From assembly GCF_964340395.1 (NCBI RefSeq), contig NC_135564.1:737501-801500 (forward strand): a stretch of DNA of 64,000 nucleotides. Direction: 5' to 3'. Under the pieces are notes generated by a model. The model was not told the origin of the DNA and did no database searches. It saw only the letters and a list, made by a program, of their open reading frames with translations. The position numbers and the translations under genes are program-made. This document shows, piece after piece, positions 48,525 through 61,888 of the stretch; position 1 is the stretch's first letter, and every line of letters begins with the position of its first letter. This DNA is from Glandiceps talaboti (taxonomy: Eukaryota > Hemichordata > Enteropneusta > Spengelidae).

Positions 48525-48575
48525 GTGTCTAAGGCATAATTTAGGTAAATTGGTGTCTAAGGCATAATTTAGGAA
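48525..48575 (+). repeat. Short duplication (gtctaaggcataatttagg)
   Basis: Two copies of 'gtgtctaaggcataatttag' about 28 bp apart. Confidence 0.7.
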
Positions 48576-49374
48576 AATTGAGATGTGTAATTCATCGTGC
48601 CAATATGTGTGTTATGTTTGATATACACAAACACACTGTAGAAGTGTGACAAGGTAATATTAAGATATCATACCCAATAGTTTTCTTTGGTCAGCCAAGG
48701 AAAATTTGAGTGGGGTTCTTTAGCACCTCAGAACCAATAAATTAATGTAGATGTATGTTGTCATAACAACCAGGGTATAAATCCTACATTATCTGTTTGA
48801 ACCCCTTCATCATGGCTGGTGTAAGATGTAAAGTGTGTTGTGAAGGATTGCATAAAGTTTTTGTTTTTAACAGAGTCATATACTTATTATAAAACCATTG
48901 CTAGGCCGATAGATTTTCAGAAAAGAAAAAACTTTCTACAAACTTTAACCTTTCGTCAGCTTCTATCATCTTGTGGTACAGTAATAATAGCACACAGGTC
49001 CTGTGGAGGAACAATTGCCTGTCAGCGTAAACAAATAAATGAGTCACTGTTTGGTGTTCATGTCACAGCAAGCTTGAGGGTTGACATAGGGCAAGAAAAG
49101 TACAAACAGAAGTTTGCCCTTAAAGTATTCTCATGGAATGTATCAGGGCAAATTCACTACAATTAAATTCCATAGTTTATTATACAGAAGCAGAAATTCT
49201 TTGTAGCAGTATTGTGACTTATTTACAATAGAACTAGACTAGAATACAAAGTTTGACGGATGATATAGTCAGATTACTTGTTGATGATTATCACTGTCTG
49301 GCCTTCTGACCACTAGCTAAACAGACCATAGGTTACTCATTGCAGTGCGGTTTATTAGCAGTGATGCTCTTTGA

Positions 49375-49440
49375 TAGGCCTTTTCATAGCTCCACGTGTA
49401 AGACCAGTAGTTGATTTCTTTAGCAAAGGTCATGACCTCA
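49375..49440 (+). repeat. Dispersed repeat family C with AGGTCATGACCT (copy 1)
   Basis: 'agctccacgtgtaagaccag' followed by 'aaggtcatgacctca' parallels 'tgctccacacacaagaccca' and 'taggtcgtgacctca' at 52255-52335. It carries a perfect AGGTCATGACCT inverted half-site pair at 49427-49438. Confidence 0.5.
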
Positions 49441-51750
49441 TGTCATATAGAAGCGTTTAACATCCATCATGAGGAGGATGAGACTCTGGAATGTCTACAA
49501 AATTGTAAACATCAGAAATGTTGTCTTACTTTCACACTTCAGAAAGAATGGTACCGTGTTTCTTAAAGTTACAGTGCAATTTATAATGTTGCAGTTTGAG
49601 ATGGTTTATCTATCAATAGACATTGATATTTATATAGCAAATGTACATACATGTAATGTCTCAGTTTTCATCTCATCAATGATATCAGTTTCATTTCGAG
49701 ATTGACACAGTCTTGTTTTGGTTCAACAACCGACAAGTATTTTGACATCCTAATTTTAAATCTTCCACATTCCTGTCCTTGAACTTAAAGTTAAAGTTTA
49801 TGTATTTTCAAATCTGTCTTATACACCAATTGTTACAAGTCAAAACACAATGGGTCTAACCATCAACAGGGTTACATACCGTCTTGGTTGACAGATTTGG
49901 AGTATTTGATACTGTTAGTCAAAGAAATTTTCTCTATTTTCATTCTCAGTATCTCCTTCAGTCTTAGCAATCCTTCAATTATAAAATCAAACACTTAAAA
50001 AATGTGGAAAGCTGCAAGCCCACTAAAATGTCTAAGGACATTTTTCTATAAAACTAGACAGTAATTTTTCTTGCAAGTCAAAATGGTAAAAAAAACAAAA
50101 AAACTTCTGATTCACTTCATAGTGTGAGTAAGGAATTGGAGAGCATCAATTTTTCAGAGATTACCACAAGAAACTGCAGTTCATTTTTTTATTTATTTAC
50201 TGTAGGTAACTGGTGCATCAAATATTGGCATATATGATACACTGCTTCACAAACACATGAAAATAATATGGATTGGGATATTTGGTTTTGTAATCATTCT
50301 CAGTTGTTGTTTTTTTGAAATTCATAAGTTACAACATAGATGTATGCATGTAATCAGACAGCTGCCCATGCTAGTTAGTTACATTCCTGAAATAATCTGA
50401 GCCTTTAAAATCACTCCAAATTGATCAGTTTTATGTGATTGTACTTTCAATATTGATTTCCATCAAGTTTAATTTGAAGAAATCTTGTGCTTGTGTTTAA
50501 ACTTTTTTGTTCAGTAAAAAATAACTTTTCCCGGTGGACCCACTTGGTTGATGTTTGCTCACCTGGTGTTCACCTGTACTGTGTCTATCACTAGTTTGTT
50601 GTATAACGAGAGAAAACCCTTGGACAGATTTGTAAAATGCAAATATCACTTCAGCAGCAAGCTTGTGTTTGGATTGCATAGATAGGAAATGCTTGTATTT
50701 ACTTTCAAACAAGTACATGTATGTACCACATCATCACATGTTAGTAGTATAGCGACAGTAAGCCATGTTGCAACAGAGCATAGCTATATCTAAAACTAAA
50801 ATCCAATACTATATTTTCAGTAGATTTAATTTTCAATCAAGTGGAAAATTGGCTGTTTTGTCTGGACCCTATTTTCATCGATTTTGAAATGTTTTCATGG
50901 TAAATATAAATAAATAAGTGTTTCCATTGGAATTGTTTATATCAAAAAGCAATATATCTCTGAAAAAGTGAACATAAGTTCCAAAAGAAAATTTACAAAT
51001 GTACGGTAGTATTTCATTATTTTAAAATACATCTTAGAAATAAACTTGCTTTTTCTACTGTTAAAGAAATCTCCAACCCAATATTACTGGTAGTTAAATC
51101 CAAGAACAAATCAAGAGTCAGTGTACAAATTGTTGAAATAGAGATTGAAATGTTATCCAAATTATGCCATTTACATGTAAGGACTTTGATTTCAGTTACA
51201 TTTGTCTTCAGATGCATTCTACAGGAGAAATTTCATTTCTTGCTATAATAATAGAGAGACTGACAGACTAAATGTCAAAGTACTATAACATCAATTTGTC
51301 AATTTTTAGATTGATACATGTGTGTGGTTACATCATTGACCATATTCAGCACAAAGTATGTTTATAATTTCAACAATTTTAACTATCTTTTATTGTACAG
51401 CCAATTCATTAAAATCTATGTGTGAATTTCAGACCTAATAAATGTAAGATAAGTAGATAGGGTTATATGATGGAGAGATGTGAATCATCATGAAGTATAT
51501 GGGTTGCTGGTTTATTTTGTATGTAACCTTTCAGGTGGTTTGATAGGCGACATCAGCTGACCAAATAGTGACATTGTAATATAATAGGAATTTCATTTTG
51601 AAATCAATATGATGTGGACCAGTGTAATATGATAGATATGCAATGATGAAGTTTTTAGCACAAGTGAACAAATTATCTGTCTGTGTACGTGTGTGTGTAT
51701 TTCATCTGTCTTTCCATCTGCCTGCATGTTTGTCTGTCTATCTGTTCTGT

Positions 51751-51922
<172 letters not shown>

Positions 51923-52249
51923 TGTGTAGGCAGCCATTTTGAGGTACTTTGCTATCTTTTTAGGAGCTGTTCATCATGACCCAAATAAATCCATCTCTAT
52001 ATTCAAACTGTTGATGTGAAGTTTTCCAGTACAAAGTGTCAGATACACACTGGAGTCTTTCTTTACCTGGTTTTGTTTTCATGAAATTTTATATACTGAC
52101 TTAAAAGTTCAGACAGACAGATTTTTTGCCATGTTTTAATAGCATATCACTTTACTTTTGTACCCCATTGTGCCTTGTCAAAATAATTTAGTTTTCTTTG
52201 CATCGATTTTCCAGGCATTGTTCTCCTATAGTGGACAGGTTAGATCCCT

Positions 52250-52335
52250 TGAGGGTTTCTGCTAAGTTGCTCCACACACAAGACCCAGTATTTCACAATT
52301 TAGGTCGTGACCTCACAATTTAGGTCATGACCCCA
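52250..52335 (+). repeat. Dispersed repeat family C (copy 2) with two AGGTCA palindromes
   Basis: Parallel to 49375-49440. The end 'acaatttaggtcgtgacc' is duplicated, giving AGGTCGTGACCT (52302-52313) and AGGTCATGACCC (52322-52333). Confidence 0.5.
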
Positions 52336-53272
52336 GACAACCTCACTCCAGTGGAGGTGTTGTTTTTGCAGGAGCTTTATGTATATCAGGTATCAACTGT
52401 AAATATTAGTACCCACTTAGAAACTTGTCAACACATATTGAGGTAAAAAAAAAAGATATCTTTGAAGTTTGATGTTGTAAAATAGGAACGTTTCGGGGGA
52501 AAGGTTTTTTTCTAAGATCAGACCCAAATGTTGAAACCTGTCTCAAGATAAGGTAAACTTTCAAAACTGTAAATGACAATCAAAATTTGAAATGTTCTGC
52601 CCTGTTTTTGTAAAGAATGTAAAAAATTCACGCAAATATTTACAATCTGTTTAATTTTTCATCAATATCATGTACAGATGTAGCATGTAAAATGAAAATG
52701 TTAGTGTGTATAGTAATGTCCAGCCAACAAGTTTTAAGTGTTATAATGCACTATGTCAGACTAGCTCTGTAATTGAGTCTTGTAGAGTTGTTGTGTAAGG
52801 TCCGTTTGGTCAATTCTTATTTCTACTGCAACATACAAAAATTGTCATTTTAAGAAAAATATGTGCTGAACAATACATGTATTATATAGTCAGTTTTAGA
52901 TGAATTATGTCATTCAGATATTATTGTCCGTTGAGAGGGATATAAGAATACACTAATTACAACTATTTTTAGTAGTTTGGTCAATATATTAGAAGTCAGC
53001 CCACCAACAAGTTAGATGTTTATCGTTAAGTAGTGACCCTTTTTTAAGTGAGTTTATTGTTGAACAGTTCACCTTTTGTGTAGAGTTCTTTTCATCTTTG
53101 AGATAAACACAGTGAATGCCATCCAGTGTAAAGTGCTGTCAGCGTTATTACTTTGCTGTGTAGGTTGACTCTATTCAGCTCAGTGTACTGGTATTTTCAA
53201 AGTCATTCATTGATCCAAATAACGTTATTATCTCCTCAAATTCAATAAAAATTCCACTTATACAATAAGTTT

Positions 53273-53432
53273 GATAATGACATTTTCAGACCCTCAAGAC
53301 ATCTACCCTCACAGTATGACATTTTCAGACCCTTACGACATCTACCCTCACAATATGACATTTTCAGACCCTCAAGACATCTACCCTCACAGTATGACAT
53401 TTTCAGACCCTTACGACATCTACCCTCACAGT
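53273..53432 (+). repeat. 39-bp repeat, four in-frame copies
   Basis: Four copies of 'atgacattttcagaccctca' plus 'agacatctaccctcacagt', alternating ctcaag/cttacg, so a 78-bp higher-order unit was duplicated. The plus frame 53271-53477 reads MTFSDPQDIYPHS repeated. No splice sites in CLASP phase or homology support coding use. Confidence 0.88.
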
Positions 53433-53999
53433 ATATTCTTACTTATACTTGTGTATTATAAAAAGAACACATGCTAGATAATTTTGACTTTTTTATCTCT
53501 CTGAAATACAGCTATAAATAGATGTCACCTCCTACACAAAGTGCAATTCTGTTAATCATTGCATAGAATGAATTTGGCTGGGTTTTCTTTCTCTGTACAA
53601 GTTGACAGTGTTTAGCAGTAAAGTATTTATTTATTCAACCTCTATTCTTAGATTGAATAAATGTTTGTAAATATTTACACTATAGAAGTGTTCTATGAAA
53701 ACATGAATATACTTAGATGCCAACTGTGGTTAAAACGGATATTCCTAATTTAGAACGAACCACTTACAAACGTGACAAATTCCTGGGTATGTATTGTTTG
53801 CAGTGTAATATATAATCAAGGGCCAAGGACACTGAATAAATGTGTCAATTAATATGATCAGGAGCCAGTGACTCTGAATAAACGTTATCGATTGATAAAA
53901 GCAGTCATGTGACTTGTTACATTTATAATGCTTGTCAGGGCACTGTGTTGTCTACAGCATTGCAGGCTATTTCTAGTGACTGCTAGATTTACCACTGTG

Positions 54000-54252
54000 G
54001 GGATTTAAATATTTAGATGAGATGAGAATGCGTCAGAGGTAAACGACGGCTGAGCTTCACTATTCTCAGGTATACACAATAGACAACAAGGTGACTTGAC
54101 ATTCAGTGGGGATTAGACTGTGGATATCTGTCATTTCACTGACTTTTATACAAGGACATCTACATTATTGTCATATCACAAATTGATGTCATTCGACTCT
54201 CTCAACATGACAGTGTATACTATCGCGTTAGTGTGATCAACAAGATATTGAT
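54000..54252 (+). promoter_or_regulatory. Putative internal CLASP promoter
   Basis: This stretch holds several CpGs (gcgtcag, aacgacgg, tatcgcgtta, attcgac) in otherwise CpG-poor intron sequence and directly precedes an ATG-started, donor-ended mini-exon in the right phase. A 'cttttatacaagg' at 54143-54155 could act as a weak TATA-like element. The call rests on the exon that follows. Confidence 0.35.
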
Positions 54253-54280
54253 ATGAGTCGTATTCCAGTCTTACGTTATG
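54253..54280 (+). CDS. Putative alternative first exon of CLASP (TOG1-less isoform)
   Basis: ATG at 54253 (g at -3) opens MSRIPVLRY plus one base, then meets a perfect donor TATG|GTAAGT. An in-frame TAG at 54229-54231 shows the frame starts here. The exon ends in phase 1, exactly like exon 7, so it could splice to the same downstream exon and give a protein starting in the TOG1-TOG2 linker. Known biology: vertebrate CLASP1/2 make alpha forms with TOG1 and shorter forms with other N-termini joined at this place. Arguments against: a short peptide, no homology in the nine residues, and a one-in-three chance of phase match. Confidence 0.45.
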
Positions 54281-56119
54281 GTAAGTATCCACATATAATA
54301 ATCCACAGTTGTGAATATTATAGTTATGCTGTGCCCCAGACTATTGATTTTTACACCCTAGAAAATCTAATATTTTTCTTTCATGCCGTCCCAGTTTTAT
54401 TGACATTCTGATGGTTGTGTTTATATGTATAGAGGTACACCACAGGTAACACATGTTGTACGTTTTTTTGTAATTACAAAATGAAATTGTCTTAAAATTT
54501 GCATCTAAACTGTTTTAGTATGTCTATATCCTCAAGCTGTATATGAACTACGCAGTAACACTAACACTGTCCCACAGCCATCTTCCTTTTTACAATTGTT
54601 ATCAGTACACGGAAGATATTGCACTCCATTCAACACTCCATAGTTTGTTACAAATTCAATGGCAATGCATGGACGACCACACCTAATATCGAGAAGTCTA
54701 TTTTGAAAAAAATACTAGAATGAAAATTTCTATTCAAGAGAAAAGGATGAAAAAATTTTTTATATGTTATGGCATTGTTAGAATGTTTGACAGGTGTTTG
54801 CCGACAGCTTGGTGCCTTTGTTTGTGTTTATATTGTTGTTTGTAGTCACATAAGCCATACCATTATTTTAGAGGTACGTCATTCCGCTTATAACTAAACC
54901 ATTATTTTGTATGAATGTAATTCTGATTGTAACTAAACTGACTTATATCAATAATGATGCAACCATAATTTTATAATGATGTAATTTTATATTTTAGTTC
55001 AATTTTATAATGTGATTAACTATTTGTTTTAATTTTCATAAATTTCAGATCAGATTATTGCTAATAATGCAGTTACAAAATGTATCAATTTTGAAATCAT
55101 TTTTCTCTGATATATATATTCTGATTCAAATTCAAATGTGAAGAGATGACATCAAAAATGAAAACATTTATTTTCAATATATTAGGATATCTGATTGTTA
55201 GAGGTGTGCCATGTTGGTGTGAAGTCCTTATCATTTAATTTATCTAATTACTGTCTTCCTAGCTACAAATAAATCATTGCATCAACATGAAATTCTTGAT
55301 TAATTAAACATAGATATCAGTTTATAATTAATGATCTAATTCCTAAATCAAGGAAATCAATTTGATATTTCCTTGTAAATGTGAAGGGGTCCTTTCATGA
55401 TATTTAATCTGAACGTTGTTATTCCTTGCTTGTGTGATGAGAAATGTTACACACAGCGGATTGCAGCATTGTGTTAATCGAAGTACATTTTCCTGTTATC
55501 ACTTTAAAAAATGAAAAGAATGAAAATAAACTAATCAGCCGTGATTTTAGCATACTATGTTTGGCAAAATAACAGAACCTAAAAACTGTTTTCCATTTTG
55601 TTTACAATTTATCAAGATTAACATTCTACCATGTCCGACATTTTTGTACGACAGCAAAACACTTAGATTGGTGATATCAATCACAGTTAAAAGGCATATT
55701 AAATTTTGGTACCAATTTATGACTCACGAAGTGGACATTCCTTGAAGGTGTTGACAAAGACACACGTTCCTGTTATAACTGATACAAATTATCCATAAAG
55801 TCCCAATGAAAGTGTTAAAGGATTGTGCAAAAATTTGAATTCTATCCTTCAGTTTGGACGACAAGAAAAATAAATCAAGCGAAAGATTCCGATATAAAGT
55901 TACCAGATATTTCTATTTTTTTCCAATTTTGAAATGTGTTCTTATCATGGTTATAATAGATTTAGTTACAATTATATTGGCATGGAATAAGAAATTGAAG
56001 TAAGTTATGCCATTATTATCTCAGCTTGAGATGTATCGCTGGATTGATATTGAGAAAAAACTAGCTTGTATGGTGAGTGTCATTTTATTTAGAATGACAA
56101 ACATTGAGTCATAGCCTCC

Positions 56120-57200
56120 GTATACTGAATACCAAGACTATAACATCATATGCATAGCAAATAATACAATACTAGTGTCTTAAATACAAAGTTCAGATTG
56201 TCTAGGTTTTTCTTGTTGCCCAAAATTTTACACACAAAATTTGCCAAGACTGTCACAACAGTTGTATTTGAAATATTTAAGTCTAACCAGGTTTCTTTCA
56301 TGTCCAAATATTTTATTCAAAAAAATGCCAAGATGATCACATCATACATAGTTTAATATATATAGGACAACAATACCATTCTGAGAGAGACAAAGTCCAG
56401 ATTGTCTAAGAATTTCTTGTTTCTCAAAATTGTATGCGAAAATTTACCGATATTCTAACATCATATGCATAGCAAATAACACAACACTAGCATTCTAAAT
56501 ATTAGACAAGACAAAGTCCAGATTCTGTACGTTTTTCTCATTTCCCCCATAATTTACCAAGACTATAACATTGTATGCATAGCAACTAAGACAACAGTAG
56601 TTTTATAAATTTAAAGAGACAAAGTCCAGATTGTCTAAGTTTTTCTTGTTTCCCAAAAATTGTATGTGAAAATTTGCAAAGACTATAACATCATATGCAT
56701 AGCAAATAACACAACACTAGCATTCGAAATACAAAGTCCAGATTGTGTAGGTCTTTCTCATTTCCCGGTAATTTACCAAGACTAACATCATATGCATAGC
56801 AAATAATACAACACTAGTTTTCTAAATACAAAATCCAGATTGTCTAGGTTTTTCTTGTTTCCCAAAATTTTATCTGAAAATTGACCAAAACCACTATATC
56901 ATCATACATAAGTATAGCAAATAACACAACACTAGTATTCTAAATATTACAGAAGACAAAGTCCAGATTGTCTAGGTTTTTCTTGTCTCCCCAAAACTGT
57001 ATGTTATAATTTACCAAAACCACTATCACATCATATGCATAGCAAATAACACAACACTAGTATTCTAAATTGCACAAAACAAAGTAAAGATTGTGTAGGC
57101 TTTTCTCGGTTCCCAAAATTGTATGTTGCAATTTACCAAGACGATCACGTACACAGCAAATAAGACAACATTTAGCTTCTAAATATTTTATTAACAAAGT
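56120..57200 (+). repeat. About 115-bp degenerate tandem repeat, about nine copies
   Basis: Units carry 'catcatatgcatagcaaata', 'acacaacactagtattctaa', 'caaagtccagattgtctagg' and 'tttttcttgtttcccaaaat'. The anchor tgcatagcaa falls near 56150, 56467, 56577, 56696, 56793 and 57033; some copies have lost it. Divergence of 10-20% suggests an old array. Confidence 0.88.
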
Positions 57201-57854
57201 CTCAAAAAGTCAAAGTTTTGTTTCATTTCCAAAATTTTAGCCCAGAATGCTCAGGTTTTGTCAATTCCAAAATTTTTCTTTGAAAATTTCAATGTATTTA
57301 CAATATAATTTTTTGTAAAGCATGCCTAGCAATATATACGTACGAATTGAACTTTACATGTGTAATTAGAAAATAATGTATGAATGATTCAAGTTTATCA
57401 GTTTTAAGGTAAAAATATTGACATTTCAATAGATAGTATGTATTATCATGTCCAGGTCGGCAGGTGAGAATTTTACCATCAGCTTGAAATAGCTTAGTAT
57501 AGGATAGATAAATATGGTTAATTTAGGTGTATGAAAAATCAAAATTTTGAAAATATTCAAGTTTTTTCACAGTCTCCTATGTAACTATATTTGTAGAGTA
57601 AGGTAATATCATTGAAGGGAATTTTCATACATAAAATAGAAATGGACTAAAAAAAATTATGGTAAAAGAAAAATGTGTTATTTTATAACAAAATTTTGAT
57701 GTTAAAAAATGAAAAAGGTGGAAGAGAAAATGTGGGTTGGATGAAATGTGATATTGTTAACAGTAAAAGCTCATATTTCATAATTTAATGTTTGCTAAAA
57801 ATGTATGTCAATGTAAAGCTTGAAATTTTCTGACAGAAGCTTTCACAATACTGT

Positions 57855-58020
57855 ATTTGCATATATTTTGATTGTAGTTCACACTGCAATGCTTTCTTGT
57901 CTAGATTATTTCACATACTCTATTCACATATATTTTGATTATAGTTCACACCGCAGTACTTTCATATCTAGATTATTTCACATACTCTATTCACATATAT
58001 TTTGATTATAGTTTATACAT
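57855..58020 (+). repeat. 67-bp tandem repeat, about 2.5 copies
   Basis: Anchor 'catatattttgatt' at 57860, 57927 and 57994; each is followed by 'tagttcacac' or a variant and 'tctagattatttcacatact'. Confidence 0.85.
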
Positions 58021-59091
58021 TTTCTTGTATAGATATATTTCAAGAGATGAACACCTGTCAGAACTGATAATAAAGATTTGTTGATATACCTTGAAGCGCT
58101 ACAATATATATTTTGTTTTCACTCATCAGACCATTTAACTTGCAATCTTGTCATACGTCACTGCTCATCATTATCGTAAAGTGTTTGTGCTCATTATCGT
58201 AAAGTTTTTTTTTTCACTGTCAAACTTGACATATATTTGAGTCATGATTAATCATTCATGAAATAAGAATTAATTTGATGCTGTTTTCAACCTTGATGCA
58301 TAATAAAACAGGCCTGTGTCCTATGGTGACTTCACAATGTTAACTTCTCGCATGAAGGAATGGCCGATGTAATGTTTACCAAGTTTTTTCAAAAAATGCA
58401 GATTTGAGGAAGAAAAGAAAACTTGCCGAAAAATTATTGGTGTACCAGTAACTGACTAGTTTTGTTATGCTTTCACTTGTATGGCTCAGACAACTATTAT
58501 AAAATCAAGATTTTGAAGAAAGAAAGAGACCTTCAGAAAAATAGAAAAAGAGCAATAATAGAAGGCATGTAGATGTACATGGAAAAACTTAAGGCAACAA
58601 ATTGTTATGAAATTGTTATATTTTGACTTTTCACATATTTTTAATATGTTGAAAAATTGGTCGACAGACAAAAGTTTATACAGCATGACTGAAAAATTCA
58701 AGAACTGCTAAAAAAAGTTAACTACTTGTCAAGTTGTAAATTGTATTTTTTGCTGTATTTGTTAAATTGATACTTAGACTTCCACTACAGCTGAAAAATT
58801 TAAATTTTCACTCAAAATGTTAATCCTGTGTCAAACTCAAAAGTTGTAAAAATTGTTGTGTTCTTTATTAGACCCATTCAGTATTTAAAAGTTAACACTT
58901 AGCCTTGTCTGCAAAACAAACTAATATTAGTAATAAAGTCATATAAAATTGTAAAAATTCCAAGAACTGGAGAAAAAAGCAGCCATGTGTCAAACTATAC
59001 CACAATGTTGTTGAGTTGTTACCATGTTCATACTTTATGTGTTTAAACTAATGATGAAGTGAGTACCATGGGAACATCTGGCCTACATCCC

Positions 59092-59744
59092 TAGTCTGTG
59101 TCGAATCTATGCACTTTTAATACATAGTCTGTGTCGAATCTATGCACTTTTAATACATAGTCTGTCAAATCTATGCACTTTACATAGTCTGTGTCAATCT
59201 ATGCACAGTCTTTACATAGTCTGTGTCAATCTATGCACAGTCTTTACATAGTCTGTGTCAATCTATGCACAGTCTTTACATAGTCTGTGTCTGTGTCAAA
59301 TCTATGCACTTTACATAGTCTGTGTCAAATCTATGCACTTTACATAGTCTCTGTGTCAAATCTATGCACTTTACATAGTCTGTGTCAAATCTATGCACTT
59401 TACGTAGTCTGTGTCAAATCTATGCACTTTACGTAGTCTGTGTCAAATCTATGCAGTTTATATAGTCTGTGTCAAATCTATGCACTTTATATAGTGTGTG
59501 TCAAATCTATGCACTTTATATAGTGTGTCAAATCTATGCACTTTACATAGTGTGTCAGATCTATGCAGTCTGTGTTAAATCTATGCACTTCATAAAGTCT
59601 GTGTCAAATCTATGCACTTTACATAGTCCGTCAGATCTATGCAGTCTGTGTCAAATCTATGCACTTCATGAAGTCTGTGTCAAATCTATGCACTTTACAT
59701 AGTCTGTCAGATCTATGCAGTCTGTGTCAAATCTATGCACTTCA
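59092..59744 (+). repeat. 29-bp minisatellite (agtctgtgtcaaatctatgc)
   Basis: More than 20 copies of 'agtctgtgtcaaatctatgc' plus 'actttacat', with shortened variants. The open frame at 59469-59702 is an array artefact. Confidence 0.93.
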
Positions 59745-61070
59745 CTGAAATGTAATTTAGACCTCAGAGATCTATACCTTTAGTACAACCTTCACAAATC
59801 CACAGGGTTAGGTTAATTTAAAGTACTGCCTCAGTACACACCTGAACCATACTTTATGATTATCTAGAGTCGATGGAGTGATTTTGTAACAATGCAGCCA
59901 TGTATCCAAGTAAATTTGACGTTAGTAGATTAGGATGGAAGGTTTCTGATAGAATTCAACATGATTTACATGCTGATATTTTGGTTTCCTTTTTATCGCT
60001 TATTGCTAATTATTCCTTCAATTGTTTTATACACTGTTATGACATAAACCCATAACTTGACTTGTGATATCAAAATTTCCACACATAAAAGAAAATGTAC
60101 TGTGAAAATGGTGAATGTGTGATGAACTAGAGTCAAATAAAAGAAGACTAAGAGACTACCTCTCAGAAAAATATAGAAAATATGAAATTATGATTTTTCC
60201 ATGTCTTGTAAAAATGAGACTTTGTAAAGGCCTAGTGATTAAGTAATATCAGGTATTTTATTGTCAAAATGTGTGATGTGATGTGAAAGTCAAGGACAGG
60301 GATGAATCACTGGCTGTAAGTTGTTACCTTGATTACAATAAATCATAGTCTGACATTTATTCTCTTTCACTGTTTGTTCTACATTGATGACATTTCCTAC
60401 AGTTTTCATTGATTCAATATTGGAAAATGTGTCTCAAAATTGAAAGTTAAAATTATATAGTTGTAGTTCCACCTTCACAGATATTCAAAATGTGGTATGT
60501 AGATGTTACAAATGTGCCCCTCAGAATTTCATTAACCTTCAAAGTTTTAACTTTCTCTATACCACAAATATTCAAAAAACATAAAATACTCAACAATTTT
60601 TGGCAAATTTCTCAAATATGTGCCTGAAAATTACAATCTGAAATAACCAATCTTCAAAATTTTGTTTCCCTAATAAATTGAAGTCACACTTCTTTTCTGG
60701 AAAAAAAAAGTGCAGAAAATTGATGATTTTAGGTATAATGGTGTTGAAATAAAATGATGGAATTATTACAATTGAAAAATGTGATCTAGAAGTTGTCATT
60801 ATATTTGATAATTAAAACTTTTTATGAATTTTTTGCCAACTGTATGGCGCAAAGTATGGTTGTGACTATCGGTATGGTCCAATATTCTGCAGATTGTACA
60901 GGCTATAGAAATAACGTCCATATGTGTATGTGTTTGATGAATAGAGTTAGCTTGGAATATGTATTGTGTCATTTTTATATAATCATTTCCTGAGGTGGTG
61001 TTTACTCAAAGATTTCCTGAACAAAAGACTTGAAAGTGGGACAGTTTTTGGTTATTGAATCTAAAGGAAA

Positions 61071-61280
61071 TACTGTAAACCTGGAAATGGTCGCATAAGA
61101 TTTATTTTCGCTAATTTCGCTACAAAACAAAAACGCGAAAATAAGTAGTAGCGAAAATATATATTTCTGCATAATGCAATGTACCAGTATGGTTATTAGT
61201 GAAAATTAATTTTTGTGAACTCCATGAAGACTGTAAAATCGCAAAATTTTCTAGTCGTGAAAATATGCAGGTTTACAGTA
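61071..61280 (+). mobile_element. Family A inverted-repeat element, best copy (210 bp)
   Basis: Perfect 13-bp terminal inverted repeats: TACTGTAAACCTG at 61071-61083 and CAGGTTTACAGTA at 61268-61280. The outer TA on each side could be a TA target duplication, as in Tc1/mariner-type MITEs. The interior has 'aaaacgcgaaaataagtagt' and 'cgcaaaattttctagtcgtg' blocks. It is shared with copies at 1-153 and 40624-40835 in the same orientation. Non-coding. Confidence 0.8.
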
Positions 61281-61568
61281 TGCTATTGGTACTACACCAA
61301 TGGTGTACTTATAGTATTTATGTCTGAAAACAGTTTCATTCCAAAATATATTTCAAGTGAATTTTATATAAAAGGGTTATCTGAAAATGAGATTTATTTT
61401 ATAGAATCAGTGTGTGTTTGGGTATTATGGTAGGACACACAATGTAGTGGTCAAATGTTTAATGGGGTAGAATTTCTCAGAGGTCACTCCAGACCATCGC
61501 TGTACAGTGTTTTGAATTTATAAGGGAAAAATATGTGTGCTACGTATTTTGTTTGTCATGAAGTATGC

Positions 61569-61570
61569 CG

Positions 61571-61609
<39 letters not shown>

Positions 61610-61888
61610 ATGTGTGTGCGTGCGTGCATGCATGCATGTATGTATGTATGTGTATATGTATGTATGTATGTATGTATGTATGGATGGATGGGTGGGTGGG
61701 TTTGTGTGTGTGGATGGATGGATGTATGTCTGTCTGTCTGTCTGTGTGTATGTATGTATGTATGTATGTATGTATGTATGTATGTATGTATGTATGTATG
61801 TATGTATGTATGTATGTATGTATGTATGTATGTATGTATGTATGTATGTATGTATGTATGTATGTATGTATGTATGTATGTATGTATG
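61569..61888 (+). repeat. Compound microsatellite ending in (GTAT)n
   Basis: (GT)n, GTAT, GGAT and TCTG tracts, then about 140 bp of pure GTAT (to 61888). Long open frames on both strands (up to 176 codons) are low-complexity artefacts. Confidence 0.97.
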
